DNA of 64,000 bases from JADJPL01 sp040382095. Its GTDB lineage: Bacteria; Bacteroidota; Bacteroidia; Chitinophagales; Saprospiraceae. Below the pieces are notes generated by a model. That model was not told where the DNA came from, did no database searches, and saw nothing but the letters and a program-made list of their open reading frames with translations. The position numbers and the translations under genes are program-made. Shown piece after piece: positions 35,643-44,246 of this stretch. The stretch's first letter is position 1; each line of letters opens with the position of its first letter. The stretch spans positions 1 to 64,000 of the forward strand of contig JBEIGB010000006.1 of assembly GCA_040382095.1 (NCBI GenBank), given 5' to 3'.

Positions 35643-36284
35643 ATGTTACAAATCGCGCATTTTACCTTCAACCTTTTTCAGGAGAACACCTATCTGTTGT
35701 ACGACGGGACAGGTGCCTGCATCATTTTTGACCCGGGATGTTTTTACGCCCATGAAAAGGAAGAACTCAGGCAATTTATTGAACGTAACGGACTGAAACC
35801 GGAAAGGTTGATAAATACCCACTGCCATTTCGACCATATTTTTGGAAACAAATTCATCCAGGACACCTATGGATTGGTGCCGGAAATCCACCCTCTGGAG
35901 CAGCAGGTATTGGAACGTGCCGGTGAGGCCGCGCTGCGCTTCGGGGTACCTTATCCTGAACCCTCCCCCCCGGCAGGACGCTTTATTGAAGACGGGGAAG
36001 GGATTATCCTGGGTGGCAACCACCTGGAAGCCATCCTGGCCCCCGGGCATTCTCCCGGCAGCCTATGCTTTTTTGCCCCGGAGTCGCAGTTGCTCATCGC
36101 AGGGGACGTCCTTTTTCAGGGAAGTATCGGCAGAACAGACCTACCCGGAGGGGATTACGGCACCCTTATCCGAAGCATCCGGGAGCGCCTGATGCCGCTG
36201 GACGATGCCGTGCGGGTTTATCCTGGTCACGGGCCGTCAACGACAATCGGGGAAGAGCGGCGCAGCAATCCTTTCCTGACCTGA
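35643..36284 (+). CDS. MBL-fold hydrolase (glyoxalase II-like)
   Basis: 213 residues, no signal peptide. The metallo-beta-lactamase motif T-H60-C-H62-F-D64-H65 is complete, with later ligands H in P-G-H-S-P-G, D in I-A-G-D-V-L-F, and H in P-G-H-G-P. The spacing G-D-V-L-F-x-x-S-I-G-R-T-D-L-P is typical of the YcbL/glyoxalase-II-like group, which hydrolyse S-lactoyl-glutathione or related thioesters. The exact substrate is not known, and Bacteroidota often lack glutathione. It converges on secA with 24 bp between the ends. Confidence 0.88.
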   Translation: MLQIAHFTFNLFQENTYLLYDGTGACIIFDPGCFYAHEKEELRQFIERNGLKPERLINTHCHFDHIFGNKFIQDTYGLVPEIHPLEQQVLERAGEAALRFGVPYPEPSPPAGRFIEDGEGIILGGNHLEAILAPGHSPGSLCFFAPESQLLIAGDVLFQGSIGRTDLPGGDYGTLIRSIRERLMPLDDAVRVYPGHGPSTTIGEERRSNPFLT

Positions 36285-36308
36285 GGGCATCGTTACCCAG
36301 CAGCCTGC

Positions 36309-39300
36309 TCATGCTTCTTTTCCATGGCACTGCTTATATTTTTTTCCACTCCCACAGGGGCAGGGATCGTTGCGTCCGATTTTTGGTTCTACGTTCCGGA
36401 TGGTCTGGACCTTTGAGACTGGCTGGCTGGCCTGGGCAGCGGCCCTCCTACGCGCATTTTCCTCTTCCTCCCGCTGACGGTTGGTGCTCGTGCGCGTCAT
36501 ATCGGTGCGCTGTTCCCTGGCCTGCTCCAGCGTCGTACCGTCTGCAAATATCAGCGTACCTTTCGCCAGGTAGGAAGTGACCTCCTCGTTGACTTCCATA
36601 ATCAGTTTTTCAAAGAGGTTGAATGCTTCCACTTTGTAAATGACCAGCGGGTCGCGTTGTTCAAAAGAAGCAGCCTGCACAGAATCTTTAAGTTCATCCA
36701 TGGAGCGCAGGTGTTCTTTCCATTTTTCGTCAATGATCGCCAGCGTAACCGCACGTTCTACATCCTGCATGATAGATTTGCCTTTAGAGTTCACTGCATC
36801 GACGATTTCCGCGGTCACATTATAGGGGCTTTTCCGGCCATCGGTAAAGGGGATAAGGATACGTTTATAAATATGGCCCTGGGTACGATGGACTTCTTCG
36901 ATCTGCGGATAGAGCAATTCTGCGATATGCAGGGACTTCCGGTGATAAAAGTCCCGGAACTCCTTCAGGAAGGCCTCGGCAACTTCCTTTGCGGGGGCCT
37001 CTCTGAAAAAGGCGGCATCTATATCCGGGTCGAGACCCAGGACACTCAACGAAGCGCGGCGGAAGCTATCGAAAGAACCCGATTCCCGATGCGAGAACAC
37101 CAGGGCCTCGGTAATCCCGGTGAACATATTATTCAGGTCAACGGAGATACGTTCGCCATAAAGTGCGTTATCGCGTTTTTTATAAATAGCTTCACGCTGG
37201 ATATTCATGACATCGTCGTATTCCAGCAGGCGTTTACGAATCCCGAAGTTATTCTCTTCTACTTTTTTCTGTGCCCCTTCGATAGAGCGCGTGACCATGG
37301 AATGCTGGATGACCTCCCCATCCTGGTGCCCCATACGATCCATGAGCCTGGCAACGCGGTCGGACTGAAAGAGGCGCATGAGGTTATCTTCGAGGGAGAC
37401 ATAGAACTGGGAGGTACCGGGATCTCCCTGGCGCCCCGAGCGGCCGCGCAACTGCCGGTCCACACGCCGGGATTCGTGGCGCTCGGTCCCGATGATGGCG
37501 AGGCCACCGGCTTTGCGCACCTCTTCAGAAAGTTTGATATCCGTACCACGGCCAGCCATGTTGGTAGCAATCGTCACTTTGCCCGGCCGGCCGGCTTCGG
37601 CCACGATTTCTGCTTCGCGCTGGTGTTGTTTTGCATTGAGGACGTTGTGGTCAATTTTTCGGAGGGAGAGCATTTTGCTCAGTTTTTCAGAAATATCCAC
37701 CGATGTCGTACCCACAAGTACCGGGCGGCCAGCCTCGCTCAGGTGTACAATTTCATCAATAACGGCATTGAATTTTTCACGCGCGGTTTTATAGACCAGA
37801 TCTTCGCGGTCCTCCCGGACGATTGGTTTGTTGGTCGGGATGACCGTAACATCGAGTTTGTAGATTTCCCATAATTCCTGGGCCTCTGTTTCCGCCGTAC
37901 CGGTCATACCCGCCAGTTTGTGGTACATTCGGAAGTAATTTTGCAGCGTGACCGTTGCATAGGTTTGGGTGACTTCCCCGATTTTTACATTTTCCTTTGC
38001 TTCAAGGGCCTGGTGCAGGCCATCCGAGTAGCGTCGTCCTTCCATAAGGCGGCCAGTTTGTTCGTCAACGATCTTGACCTGACCCTCGATCACGACATAT
38101 TCCTCATCGCGTTCGAAAAGGCTGTAGGCCTTGAGCAGCTGGTTGATCGAATGGAGGCGGCGGGACTTTACGGCATAATCCTGGGCCAGGTGGGTTTTGG
38201 CATCTTCTTTTTGATCCGGGGTCAGGACGTTATTATTATCAATTTCGACCAGACCGGTCACGACGTCGGGCATGACGAAGAAGGCGGGATCGGAATTACC
38301 TCTGGAGAGGAATTCCACACCTGCTTCAGTCAGTTCTACCGAGCGGTTTTTTTCATCAATGACAAAGAGCAGCGGTTTATCCACGAGGTGCATATTGCGC
38401 GACTGTTCCTGCATATAGAAATTTTCGGTTTTTTGCAGCAGGACTTTTACCCCTTCTTCGCTGAGGAACTTGATCATCGGCCGGTTTTTGGGCCATGCGC
38501 GGTAAGCGCGCAACAAAGCCATGCCTGCCTGACCTTCTTCGACGCCGAGGGTTCCCTCCTGGAAGAGCCGCCTGGCCTCGGCGAGGTAGTCGGTGGCATT
38601 TTTCCGCTGTGCGCCGATGAGCCTTTCGATTTGGGGTTTCAGATCAATATATTCCTGGTCTTCAGCCATTTTTCCGACCGGGCCGGAAATGATGAGCGGG
38701 GTACGCGCATCGTCAATCAGGACGGAGTCCACTTCGTCCACCATCGCGAAATGGTGCCGTCGCTGTACTTTTTCCTCCTGGCTGCGCACCATATTGTCCC
38801 GGAGGTAATCGAAACCGAATTCATTATTAGTACCGTAGGTGATATCGCACTTATAGGCGGCGATACGCCCGGGGGAATGTGGTTGATACTTGTCAATACA
38901 ATCAATCGTAAGCATGAGGAACTCGAATATAGGGCCCACCCATTCGGCATCCCGCCTTGCGAGGTAATCGTTTACGGTCACGATGTGTACGCCCTGGCCG
39001 GCGAGCCCGTTGAGATAAGCCGGCAAAGTAGCGACCAGGGTTTTGCCCTCCCCGGTGGCCATTTCGGCGATTTTACCACTGTGAAGGACCATACCTCCAA
39101 TGAGCTGTACATCGTAGTGGACCATATCCCACACGATTGCCCCTCCGGCCGCCATCCAGGAATTTTTCCAGACCGATTTATCCCCTTCGATTTTCACGTA
39201 AGATTTGGTCGGATTACCAGCCAGGTTCCTGTCATGTGTAGTGGCCGTTACTACGAGCGTCGGGTTCTCCTTGAACCGGCGGGAGGTTTCCCTTACCACG

Positions 39301-39644
39301 GCAAACGCCTCCGGCAGTATTTCGTTGAGTATTGTCTCGAGTTGTTTGTTGCGGTCTTTTTGTAGCTGGTCAATATACCCGAATATCCTTTCTTTTTCCT
39401 CCAGATCTTCGGTATCTGCCGCTGCTGTATGCTGGAGTGCGATTGCTTCGTCTATTTCGCTGAGGTAAATAGCGATGCGCTCCCTGAAATCCAGGGTTTT
39501 CTGTCGCAGGGCATCGTTGTCGAGGCTACGCAGCTCCATACCAATCTGGTTAATCTCCTCTACGACGGGAGAGAAGTTGCGAACATCGCGTTCGTATTTA
39601 GTGCCGAACAATTTTTTAAGCGATTTTCCGATTATTCCGAACAT
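36309..39644 (-). CDS. secA: Preprotein translocase ATPase SecA
   Basis: 1,111 residues. SecA drives proteins through SecYEG. The Walker A M-A-T-G198-E-G-K-T202 and Walker B/DEAD-like V-D-E-V-D-S-V-L-I-D-D-A-R-T-P-L-I are intact, as are M-A-G-R-G-T-D-I and the R-R-x-D-x-Q-L-R-G-R-S-G-R-Q-G-D-P-G motif of the second helicase lobe. The C-terminal zinc finger for SecB/ribosome binding is complete (D-P-C-P-C-G-S-G-K-K-Y-K-Q-C-H). It is about 200 residues longer than E. coli SecA, from insertions seen generally in this phylum, including one between the first lobe and the cross-linking domain. Confidence 0.97.
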   Translation of the reverse strand: MFGIIGKSLKKLFGTKYERDVRNFSPVVEEINQIGMELRSLDNDALRQKTLDFRERIAIYLSEIDEAIALQHTAAADTEDLEEKERIFGYIDQLQKDRNKQLETILNEILPEAFAVVRETSRRFKENPTLVVTATTHDRNLAGNPTKSYVKIEGDKSVWKNSWMAAGGAIVWDMVHYDVQLIGGMVLHSGKIAEMATGEGKTLVATLPAYLNGLAGQGVHIVTVNDYLARRDAEWVGPIFEFLMLTIDCIDKYQPHSPGRIAAYKCDITYGTNNEFGFDYLRDNMVRSQEEKVQRRHHFAMVDEVDSVLIDDARTPLIISGPVGKMAEDQEYIDLKPQIERLIGAQRKNATDYLAEARRLFQEGTLGVEEGQAGMALLRAYRAWPKNRPMIKFLSEEGVKVLLQKTENFYMQEQSRNMHLVDKPLLFVIDEKNRSVELTEAGVEFLSRGNSDPAFFVMPDVVTGLVEIDNNNVLTPDQKEDAKTHLAQDYAVKSRRLHSINQLLKAYSLFERDEEYVVIEGQVKIVDEQTGRLMEGRRYSDGLHQALEAKENVKIGEVTQTYATVTLQNYFRMYHKLAGMTGTAETEAQELWEIYKLDVTVIPTNKPIVREDREDLVYKTAREKFNAVIDEIVHLSEAGRPVLVGTTSVDISEKLSKMLSLRKIDHNVLNAKQHQREAEIVAEAGRPGKVTIATNMAGRGTDIKLSEEVRKAGGLAIIGTERHESRRVDRQLRGRSGRQGDPGTSQFYVSLEDNLMRLFQSDRVARLMDRMGHQDGEVIQHSMVTRSIEGAQKKVEENNFGIRKRLLEYDDVMNIQREAIYKKRDNALYGERISVDLNNMFTGITEALVFSHRESGSFDSFRRASLSVLGLDPDIDAAFFREAPAKEVAEAFLKEFRDFYHRKSLHIAELLYPQIEEVHRTQGHIYKRILIPFTDGRKSPYNVTAEIVDAVNSKGKSIMQDVERAVTLAIIDEKWKEHLRSMDELKDSVQAASFEQRDPLVIYKVEAFNLFEKLIMEVNEEVTSYLAKGTLIFADGTTLEQAREQRTDMTRTSTNRQREEEENARRRAAAQASQPVSKVQTIRNVEPKIGRNDPCPCGSGKKYKQCHGKEA

Positions 39645-39912
39645 AGCGTTATTTTGCTTTGACGAAAATGATCAATATAAGACAGGGTTTTGTGGCGGAT
39701 ACCGGATTGCCGGCGAAGCCCACGTGCACAACCAGGGCAATGGGTCATTGCTCCTTTCGCCATGCCAACAAAACGCCGCGAAGATAAGAATATTTGGAGC
39801 GCTTTGTGGCAATTTCGTCTCATCGCCCGACACTTTTTGATTTTACCCGTTGTTAAATGCACTGCCCGGCATTGGGCACCCTCAAAATATCCTGTACATA
39901 TATCCAATAACA

Positions 39913-40668
39913 ATGAAAAGAAAATATTGGTTAAACATCCTTTGCTACTTTGGAACATTCTCCTTCTTGGTGTTGTCCTGCCAGCAGGAAGATGAAGGCT
40001 ACCGCGATATCCGGAACTATTATTTCCCATTGAAGCGCCTGAAAGAAGGGGTAGTCTATGAGTTCCGTTCAGTGAATTCCCCTCAAATGGCCCCGGCATT
40101 CTGGTATTTCAGGTCCGTGGTACAGGATGGCAAAAAGGTACTGACCTCCACATATTACGAACAAGATCTCCTGCCCATGCAATTCATGCAGGAGGAAATG
40201 GTCACCAACGGGATGCTGCTCGACAATATGTACATTTACGGGCCGGGAAACGCGGCAGATGGACGGCAAAAAAAATCAGTGGCAACAATCGTCGCCGGCA
40301 ATACCTTTCCTTTCCAGGTACGCGACTCCGGGGGCGTATTTGTATATCACGTACAGTGGAAAGACCCTGCAGATTCGCTCATCGCCCACGCGGTAATCAA
40401 GAACCGGTATTTCGTTGGCGATACGGTCATTGTGCTGGAAGGCCGAAAATATCCTGCTATTAAATTTGCGCTAAAGGAAAGCTATGAAATGGATAATTAT
40501 GGCGTTTTCGAAACCTTTTACACCGGCGAGGAGGTTTATGCCAGGGGCATTGGACTGGTATATTACAAGAAAAATATCAATCCCGGGATGACCCTGGAAT
40601 TCCAGCTTGCCCGACGTTACCCAATGGAAGTTCTGGAACAGTATTTCCGCAGGCGATACGGCGAATAA
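39913..40668 (+). CDS. Putative lipoprotein of unknown function
   Basis: 251 residues from the ATG at 39913. The N terminus is basic then hydrophobic and ends in a lipobox-like F-L-V-L-S-C, so it should be lipidated and periplasm- or outer-membrane-facing. The rest is beta-rich with no family I recognise: repeated short strands (Y-E-F-R-S-V-N, F-W-Y-F-R-S-V), A-I-K-F-A-L-K-E-S-Y-E, and a charged end Y-F-R-R-R-Y-G-E. Small secreted lipoproteins like this are common and mostly uncharacterised in Bacteroidota. It stands alone between secA (divergent) and tRNA-Cys. Confidence 0.75.
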   Translation: MKRKYWLNILCYFGTFSFLVLSCQQEDEGYRDIRNYYFPLKRLKEGVVYEFRSVNSPQMAPAFWYFRSVVQDGKKVLTSTYYEQDLLPMQFMQEEMVTNGMLLDNMYIYGPGNAADGRQKKSVATIVAGNTFPFQVRDSGGVFVYHVQWKDPADSLIAHAVIKNRYFVGDTVIVLEGRKYPAIKFALKESYEMDNYGVFETFYTGEEVYARGIGLVYYKKNINPGMTLEFQLARRYPMEVLEQYFRRRYGE

Positions 40669-40742
40669 GCCTTTATTGGATCGCGTTGCAATGGGTCCGC
40701 AAAAAAAAGTTCCCATTATCGGCAAAAGTGGGAAAAACCCCT

Positions 40743-40750
40743 TATATTTG
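40743..40750 (+). promoter_or_regulatory. -7 box for tRNA-Cys
   Basis: TATATTTG, a TAnnTTTG match, 35 bp before the tRNA. No -33 TTG at ideal spacing. Confidence 0.5.
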
Positions 40751-40785
40751 CAACTCCAAAACAAAGCAGTTTTGGCATTCAAAAT

Positions 40786-40856
40786 GGTCGGGTGGCCGAG
40801 TGGCTAGGCAGAGGTCTGCAAAACCTCGTACGGCAGTTCGAATCTGCTCCCGACCT
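40786..40856 (+). tRNA. tRNA-Cys (GCA)
   Basis: 71 nt. Acceptor GGTCGGG pairs with CCCGACC; D arm GCC...GGC; anticodon stem GAGGT/ACCTC with loop CTGCAAA, giving anticodon GCA; T arm GGCAG-TTCGAAT-CTGCT. Discriminator U. CCA is not encoded. Confidence 0.95.
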
Positions 40857-40860
40857 CTCA

Positions 40861-40894
40861 AGCCCGTTACAGCAATGTAAGGGCTATTTTTTTG
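40861..40894 (+). terminator. Rho-independent terminator after tRNA-Cys
   Basis: AGCCCGTTAC and GTAAGGGCT form a stem around AGCAAT, followed by ATTTTTTT. It ends 42 bp before the TerC-family gene. Confidence 0.8.
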
Positions 40895-40936
40895 CCCCTA
40901 ACCTGATGGCATCTATGTGCCCACAGGAATTATTCA

Positions 40937-41899
40937 ATGACTATGGCATTGTTTTGGATTGGTTTCATCCTTTTGGTCATCCTCTTACTCGCCATTGACC
41001 TTGGCGTCTTTAACAGGGAGGCACATGTAGTCACTACTGCAGAAGCCCTGCGATGGACGACTGTCTGGGTAACGATTTCCCTGCTGTTCAGTATTTTCAT
41101 CTACTTTGCCTATGAGCACCAGTGGCTGGGGGAGTCTGTCCAAATCGACAGCGGCAAACAGGCGGTACTCACCTACTTGACGGGATACCTGGTAGAGCAG
41201 TCGCTCAGCGTGGATAATATTTTCGTCATTGCAGTGATTTTCGCTTACTTCCGTATCCCGGCAGAAAGCCAGCACAGAGTATTATTCTGGGGTATTTTGG
41301 GTGCCATCGTCTTCCGCGGCCTGATGATTGGCGTCGGCGTCGTACTGATTGAGAATTTTTCCTGGATCACCTACGTCTTTGGGGCATTTCTCTTTTATGC
41401 TGCCTACCAGATGCTCCGTTCCGGGGAGCATAGTGCCGTCGAGATCGAACAAAACAGCACCGTACGCCTGGTCAAGCGCTTTGTCCCGGTCACGCGCAGT
41501 TTTTACGGCAGCCAGTTTTTCATCCGGAAAATGGGCAAATGGGCTGCAACGCCGTTGTTTGTTGCATTGATGGTCGTAGAGACCACCGATGTCATGTTTG
41601 CATTTGATAGTATCCCCGCGATTTTTGCAATCACTACCGACCCCTTTCTGGTCTTCACTTCCAATATTTTCGCCATCCTTGGTCTGCGCTCGCTGTATTT
41701 CGTATTGGCCTCGGTACTCGACAGGTTCCGCTACCTGCGCTACAGCCTGGTCTTTATCCTGGCATTTGTAGGCTTTAAAATGATTGCCGTCCATTACGTT
41801 CACCTGCCGGAGTGGCTTTCCCTGGTGGTAATCCTCCTTTCCCTGGTAGCAGGTATTGTACCGTCGTTGATAACAGAGCACAAAGATAAAAAGGGGTAA
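40937..41899 (+). CDS. TerC/Alx-family integral membrane protein
   Basis: 320 residues with about nine hydrophobic segments, no cleaved signal. The family pattern is clear: L-L-A-I-D-L-G-V-F-N-R near the start, E-Q-S-L-S-V-D-N-I-F-V in the third segment, and E-T-T-D-V-M-F-A-F-D-S-I-P-A-I-F-A-I-T near residue 215, each with membrane-buried acidic residues. Members are linked to metal export, notably manganese by Alx, and to tellurite resistance. Direct evidence for tellurite is absent here because no other ter genes are near. No yybP-ykoY-like manganese riboswitch fits in the 42 bp ahead of the start. Confidence 0.92.
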   Translation: MTMALFWIGFILLVILLLAIDLGVFNREAHVVTTAEALRWTTVWVTISLLFSIFIYFAYEHQWLGESVQIDSGKQAVLTYLTGYLVEQSLSVDNIFVIAVIFAYFRIPAESQHRVLFWGILGAIVFRGLMIGVGVVLIENFSWITYVFGAFLFYAAYQMLRSGEHSAVEIEQNSTVRLVKRFVPVTRSFYGSQFFIRKMGKWAATPLFVALMVVETTDVMFAFDSIPAIFAITTDPFLVFTSNIFAILGLRSLYFVLASVLDRFRYLRYSLVFILAFVGFKMIAVHYVHLPEWLSLVVILLSLVAGIVPSLITEHKDKKG

Positions 41900-41985
41900 A
41901 AGGGAAAAAGCTGTTTTTCGAACCATGCCGGGCATAAAAAACGGTTAAAAATAGTAACTTGCCCCAACGAAAGGGCACATGTTCC

Positions 41986-42831
41986 ATGGAATCTATTTTA
42001 TGCCTCACCGATTACGCCAGCAATAGCGCACAAACATTTCGATTTGCCCTACAAATCGCGTGTTCCCTGCATATCCAGCTCTTTCTGGTGCATGTGTTCG
42101 ATGCGCAGGGCGCTATTCTGGAGGAAAAAGACCTCCCTTTGGACCAGGCCGAGGGGGCATCCTCAGGGCGGCATGCCACTGAATTACAGCGATTAAAAGC
42201 GTTTGCAGCAACCAATGGCGCAGAGGTATTGACCAGCACCATGGTGCGATATGTCGTTGCCGGTGGATCCCCCAGGGAGCGTGCGCTGGAGCTGATCAAA
42301 GTACACGATATTGACCTTGTCGTGATGGGTATGCGCAATCGCAAAGCGCTTGCGGAGCGGCTTTTTGGCACCCTTGCCAGTAAAATGATTGACCAGTGCC
42401 CATCTCCCCTGCTCCTCATCCCCCCTGAAGTTACTTTCCGCCATATCCGCGGCCTTGTCTATGCCACCGATTTTAGCCATGACAACCTCAACGCGATCGA
42501 GCTACTGCTCCGGTGGGGGGAAGTGTTTGATGCACCACTGTATCTTTTACACTTTTCAGGTGCCCTCGAAGCGCACTCCAGGGCAGAAGCCATCATGGAG
42601 CGCATTGTGCATACCTTTGACGATGAATACAAAAATCAGTTGATTACCTTTTCCGTTCAGGAAGGAGAAGTTGTCGAGGGTATCCAACGCTTCATCGCCA
42701 ATACCCCCGTGGATATTATCGCCATGACGCGGCACCCAAGAGGGTTATGGGCAAGGTGGACAACCTCCAGTCTGGCCAAACAGCTCGCGGAGACCGCAGA
42801 TGCCCCAGTCTTAATTTTCAAGGCAGAGTGA
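41986..42831 (+). CDS. Tandem-domain universal stress protein (UspA family)
   Basis: 281 residues from the ATG at 41986. Two UspA-type Rossmann-like domains lie in tandem: domain 1 about 1-145, domain 2 about 150-281, opening with V-Y-A-T-D-F-S. Each ends in a strand before A/C-P-V/L-L-L-I. The ATP loop G-x2-G-x9-G-[ST] is only partly visible (V-V-M-G-M-R-N-R in domain 1; M-T-R-H-P-R-G-L-W in domain 2), so nucleotide binding is uncertain. A TAACTTG box at 41955, one base short of the consensus, would give a short leader and favours this start over an ATG 27 bp upstream. Confidence 0.88.
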   Translation: MESILCLTDYASNSAQTFRFALQIACSLHIQLFLVHVFDAQGAILEEKDLPLDQAEGASSGRHATELQRLKAFAATNGAEVLTSTMVRYVVAGGSPRERALELIKVHDIDLVVMGMRNRKALAERLFGTLASKMIDQCPSPLLLIPPEVTFRHIRGLVYATDFSHDNLNAIELLLRWGEVFDAPLYLLHFSGALEAHSRAEAIMERIVHTFDDEYKNQLITFSVQEGEVVEGIQRFIANTPVDIIAMTRHPRGLWARWTTSSLAKQLAETADAPVLIFKAE

Positions 42832-42997
42832 TGAAACAGACTTATTGCGACAGGTCAGCATGTGGAAAAGGGCTGTTCTTCGTCCACTCGAAGGCTCTTT
42901 GAGCGAAAGGAGACGGGCTGTGTGACCGAAAAAAGGCATCGTGTGGGTACAAAAAAGCCATTTTTAGCCCGGGATCATCCTGGTACAACAAGTCTAA

Positions 42998-43909
42998 TCA
43001 AATGGAAAGGAACAAGGGCCTGAGCCTGGAGTAGCGTGTGTGCGTAAGGCCGGTATCCCTGCTAAGGCCAAGCACGAACCCGCCGCCGCCTGCCCCGCAC
43101 AACTTTAACGCATGGGTTTCCTCTGAAAGCGCTTCGAGCCATATCTCCTGCCAGGAAGGCAGGATAAATTCCCGCATATAGCGATATTGAAAGTAACTGA
43201 TGCGGTGGAATTCCTCATATAATTGTACGAGGTCACCGGCAATCAGGCACTGGATGGCATCTTCGGTAGCCGGCACCAATTCTGCAAGGACGTTGGAAAG
43301 AAAAGGGTCGTTGGTACACCATTGCTGGAATGTGCGCACCAGAGGGCCGGTTTGACGGGATTTGCCGGTATCCAGCAAAAAAAAGTGCCCACCGGCGCCT
43401 TTTAGTTTTATTTGCCGCACTACGCCCCCATGATCAAAAAGCAAAGGTTGGTTAACATAACTGACCAGCGGATCTGCTCCTGAACTCGATCCGTGGAAAA
43501 AGCTTTCAATTTTCCCCAGGATGGTTTTTAGCTCAGAATATACCGATTCTTCCGTACCTGGCAGTGGTGCCGTCGCATATCGCTCATAGAGGGCAGCACT
43601 CAGTGCGCCGGAACTCCCTGCGCCGTATCCTTGTGGTATATTTGAGCGGAAGATCAATCCCTTGCCGAGATCCTTTCGGAACGTGTCCAGGTCGAGGCGA
43701 CAGCCGAGGTTACCAGTGCTTTGGGTTGTTTCCAGGTAATCCGCCCACTCGTATAATCCGGTATTGCCCCCGGCGGCCCCATTCGATAAAAAATCCCATG
43801 TGCCGCTCAGTTCGGGCAGTGGCACCGCAAGCGCCTGTGCACCCTGTACGACCACATGTTCACCAAAAAGTAGTAATTTACCCGGGTAAGAAAGGCGGTC
43901 TCCCTGCAT
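42998..43909 (-). CDS. GHMP kinase, mevalonate kinase-like
   Basis: 303 residues. Layout of Bacteroidota mevalonate kinases: N-terminal P-G-K-L-L-L-F-G-E-H-V-V, ATP loop P92-Q-G-Y-G-A-G-S-S100 followed by G-A-L-S-A-A-L, F-H-G-S-S-S-G-A-D-P-L in the middle, and C-terminal L-K-L-C-G-A-G-G-G-G-F-V-L-G. Mevalonate kinase makes 5-phosphomevalonate for isoprenoid synthesis, and several Bacteroidota lineages use that route. No other mevalonate gene is in the window, so a different GHMP substrate cannot be excluded. It lies downstream of rpsA on the same strand, separated by 337 bp of repeats. Confidence 0.82.
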   Translation of the reverse strand: MQGDRLSYPGKLLLFGEHVVVQGAQALAVPLPELSGTWDFLSNGAAGGNTGLYEWADYLETTQSTGNLGCRLDLDTFRKDLGKGLIFRSNIPQGYGAGSSGALSAALYERYATAPLPGTEESVYSELKTILGKIESFFHGSSSGADPLVSYVNQPLLFDHGGVVRQIKLKGAGGHFFLLDTGKSRQTGPLVRTFQQWCTNDPFLSNVLAELVPATEDAIQCLIAGDLVQLYEEFHRISYFQYRYMREFILPSWQEIWLEALSEETHALKLCGAGGGGFVLGLSRDTGLTHTRYSRLRPLFLSI

Positions 43910-43969
43910 AGGAAGGATTTTTTACTCCGCGAAAAGAAAATCGTGCGGGTGCGCAGACGAGATTTTCCA

Positions 43970-44239
43970 GGGGCTGTCTCAGTGAGACATCTGCCACCTT
44001 CGGCAGCAAAAGAACGTTTTTTGATGCTGTCTCTCCGGTCTTTTGGCGGCTTGCACCGCCAAAGAATATTTTTTTTGAAAGAGACTTTCTCATAAGTCTT
44101 TTAGCGACTTGCGCCGCTAAGGAATATTTTCTTGAAACGCCGGTTTTGTTGATTTTGCTAAGCAAAATCAACAAAACCGGCATTTCAAGAAGTTTTATCC
44201 TGCCGCTGAAGGCGGCGAATACTTATAAGGCAGCCGTCT
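43970..44239. repeat. Composite MITE-like palindromic repeat downstream of rpsA
   Basis: At least two stacked copies. The first end is GGGGCTGTCTC at 43970, and an inner end GAGACTTTCTCATAAGTC begins near 44081. Two hairpins of the type TTTTGGCGGC-TTGC-ACCGCC, each followed by AAAGAATATTTT or a close variant, sit at 44041 and 44099. At 44133-44187 lies a 27-bp stem with one mismatch around a single central base (GATTTTGCT/AGCAAAATC at its tip). The right end ...ATACTTATAAGGCAGCCGTCT stops 8 bp from the rpsA stop. The hairpins may end or stabilise the rpsA message (inference). The 43910-44246 gap holds nothing else I can name. Confidence 0.78.
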
Positions 44240-44246
44240 AGAAAGC

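Noticed and set aside
37920..39365. Long plus-strand open frame (481 codons) opposite secA
   Set aside because: Antisense shadow of a GC-biased conserved gene; secA on the other strand is complete with all motifs.
40895..40936. Manganese (yybP-ykoY) riboswitch ahead of the TerC-family gene
   Set aside because: Only 42 bp lie between the tRNA terminator and the start codon, too short for the element.
42832..42997. Possible degenerate repeat end (ACTTATTGCGACAGG) after the UspA gene
   Set aside because: Only part of the end matches, and no hairpin or inverted partner is found nearby.
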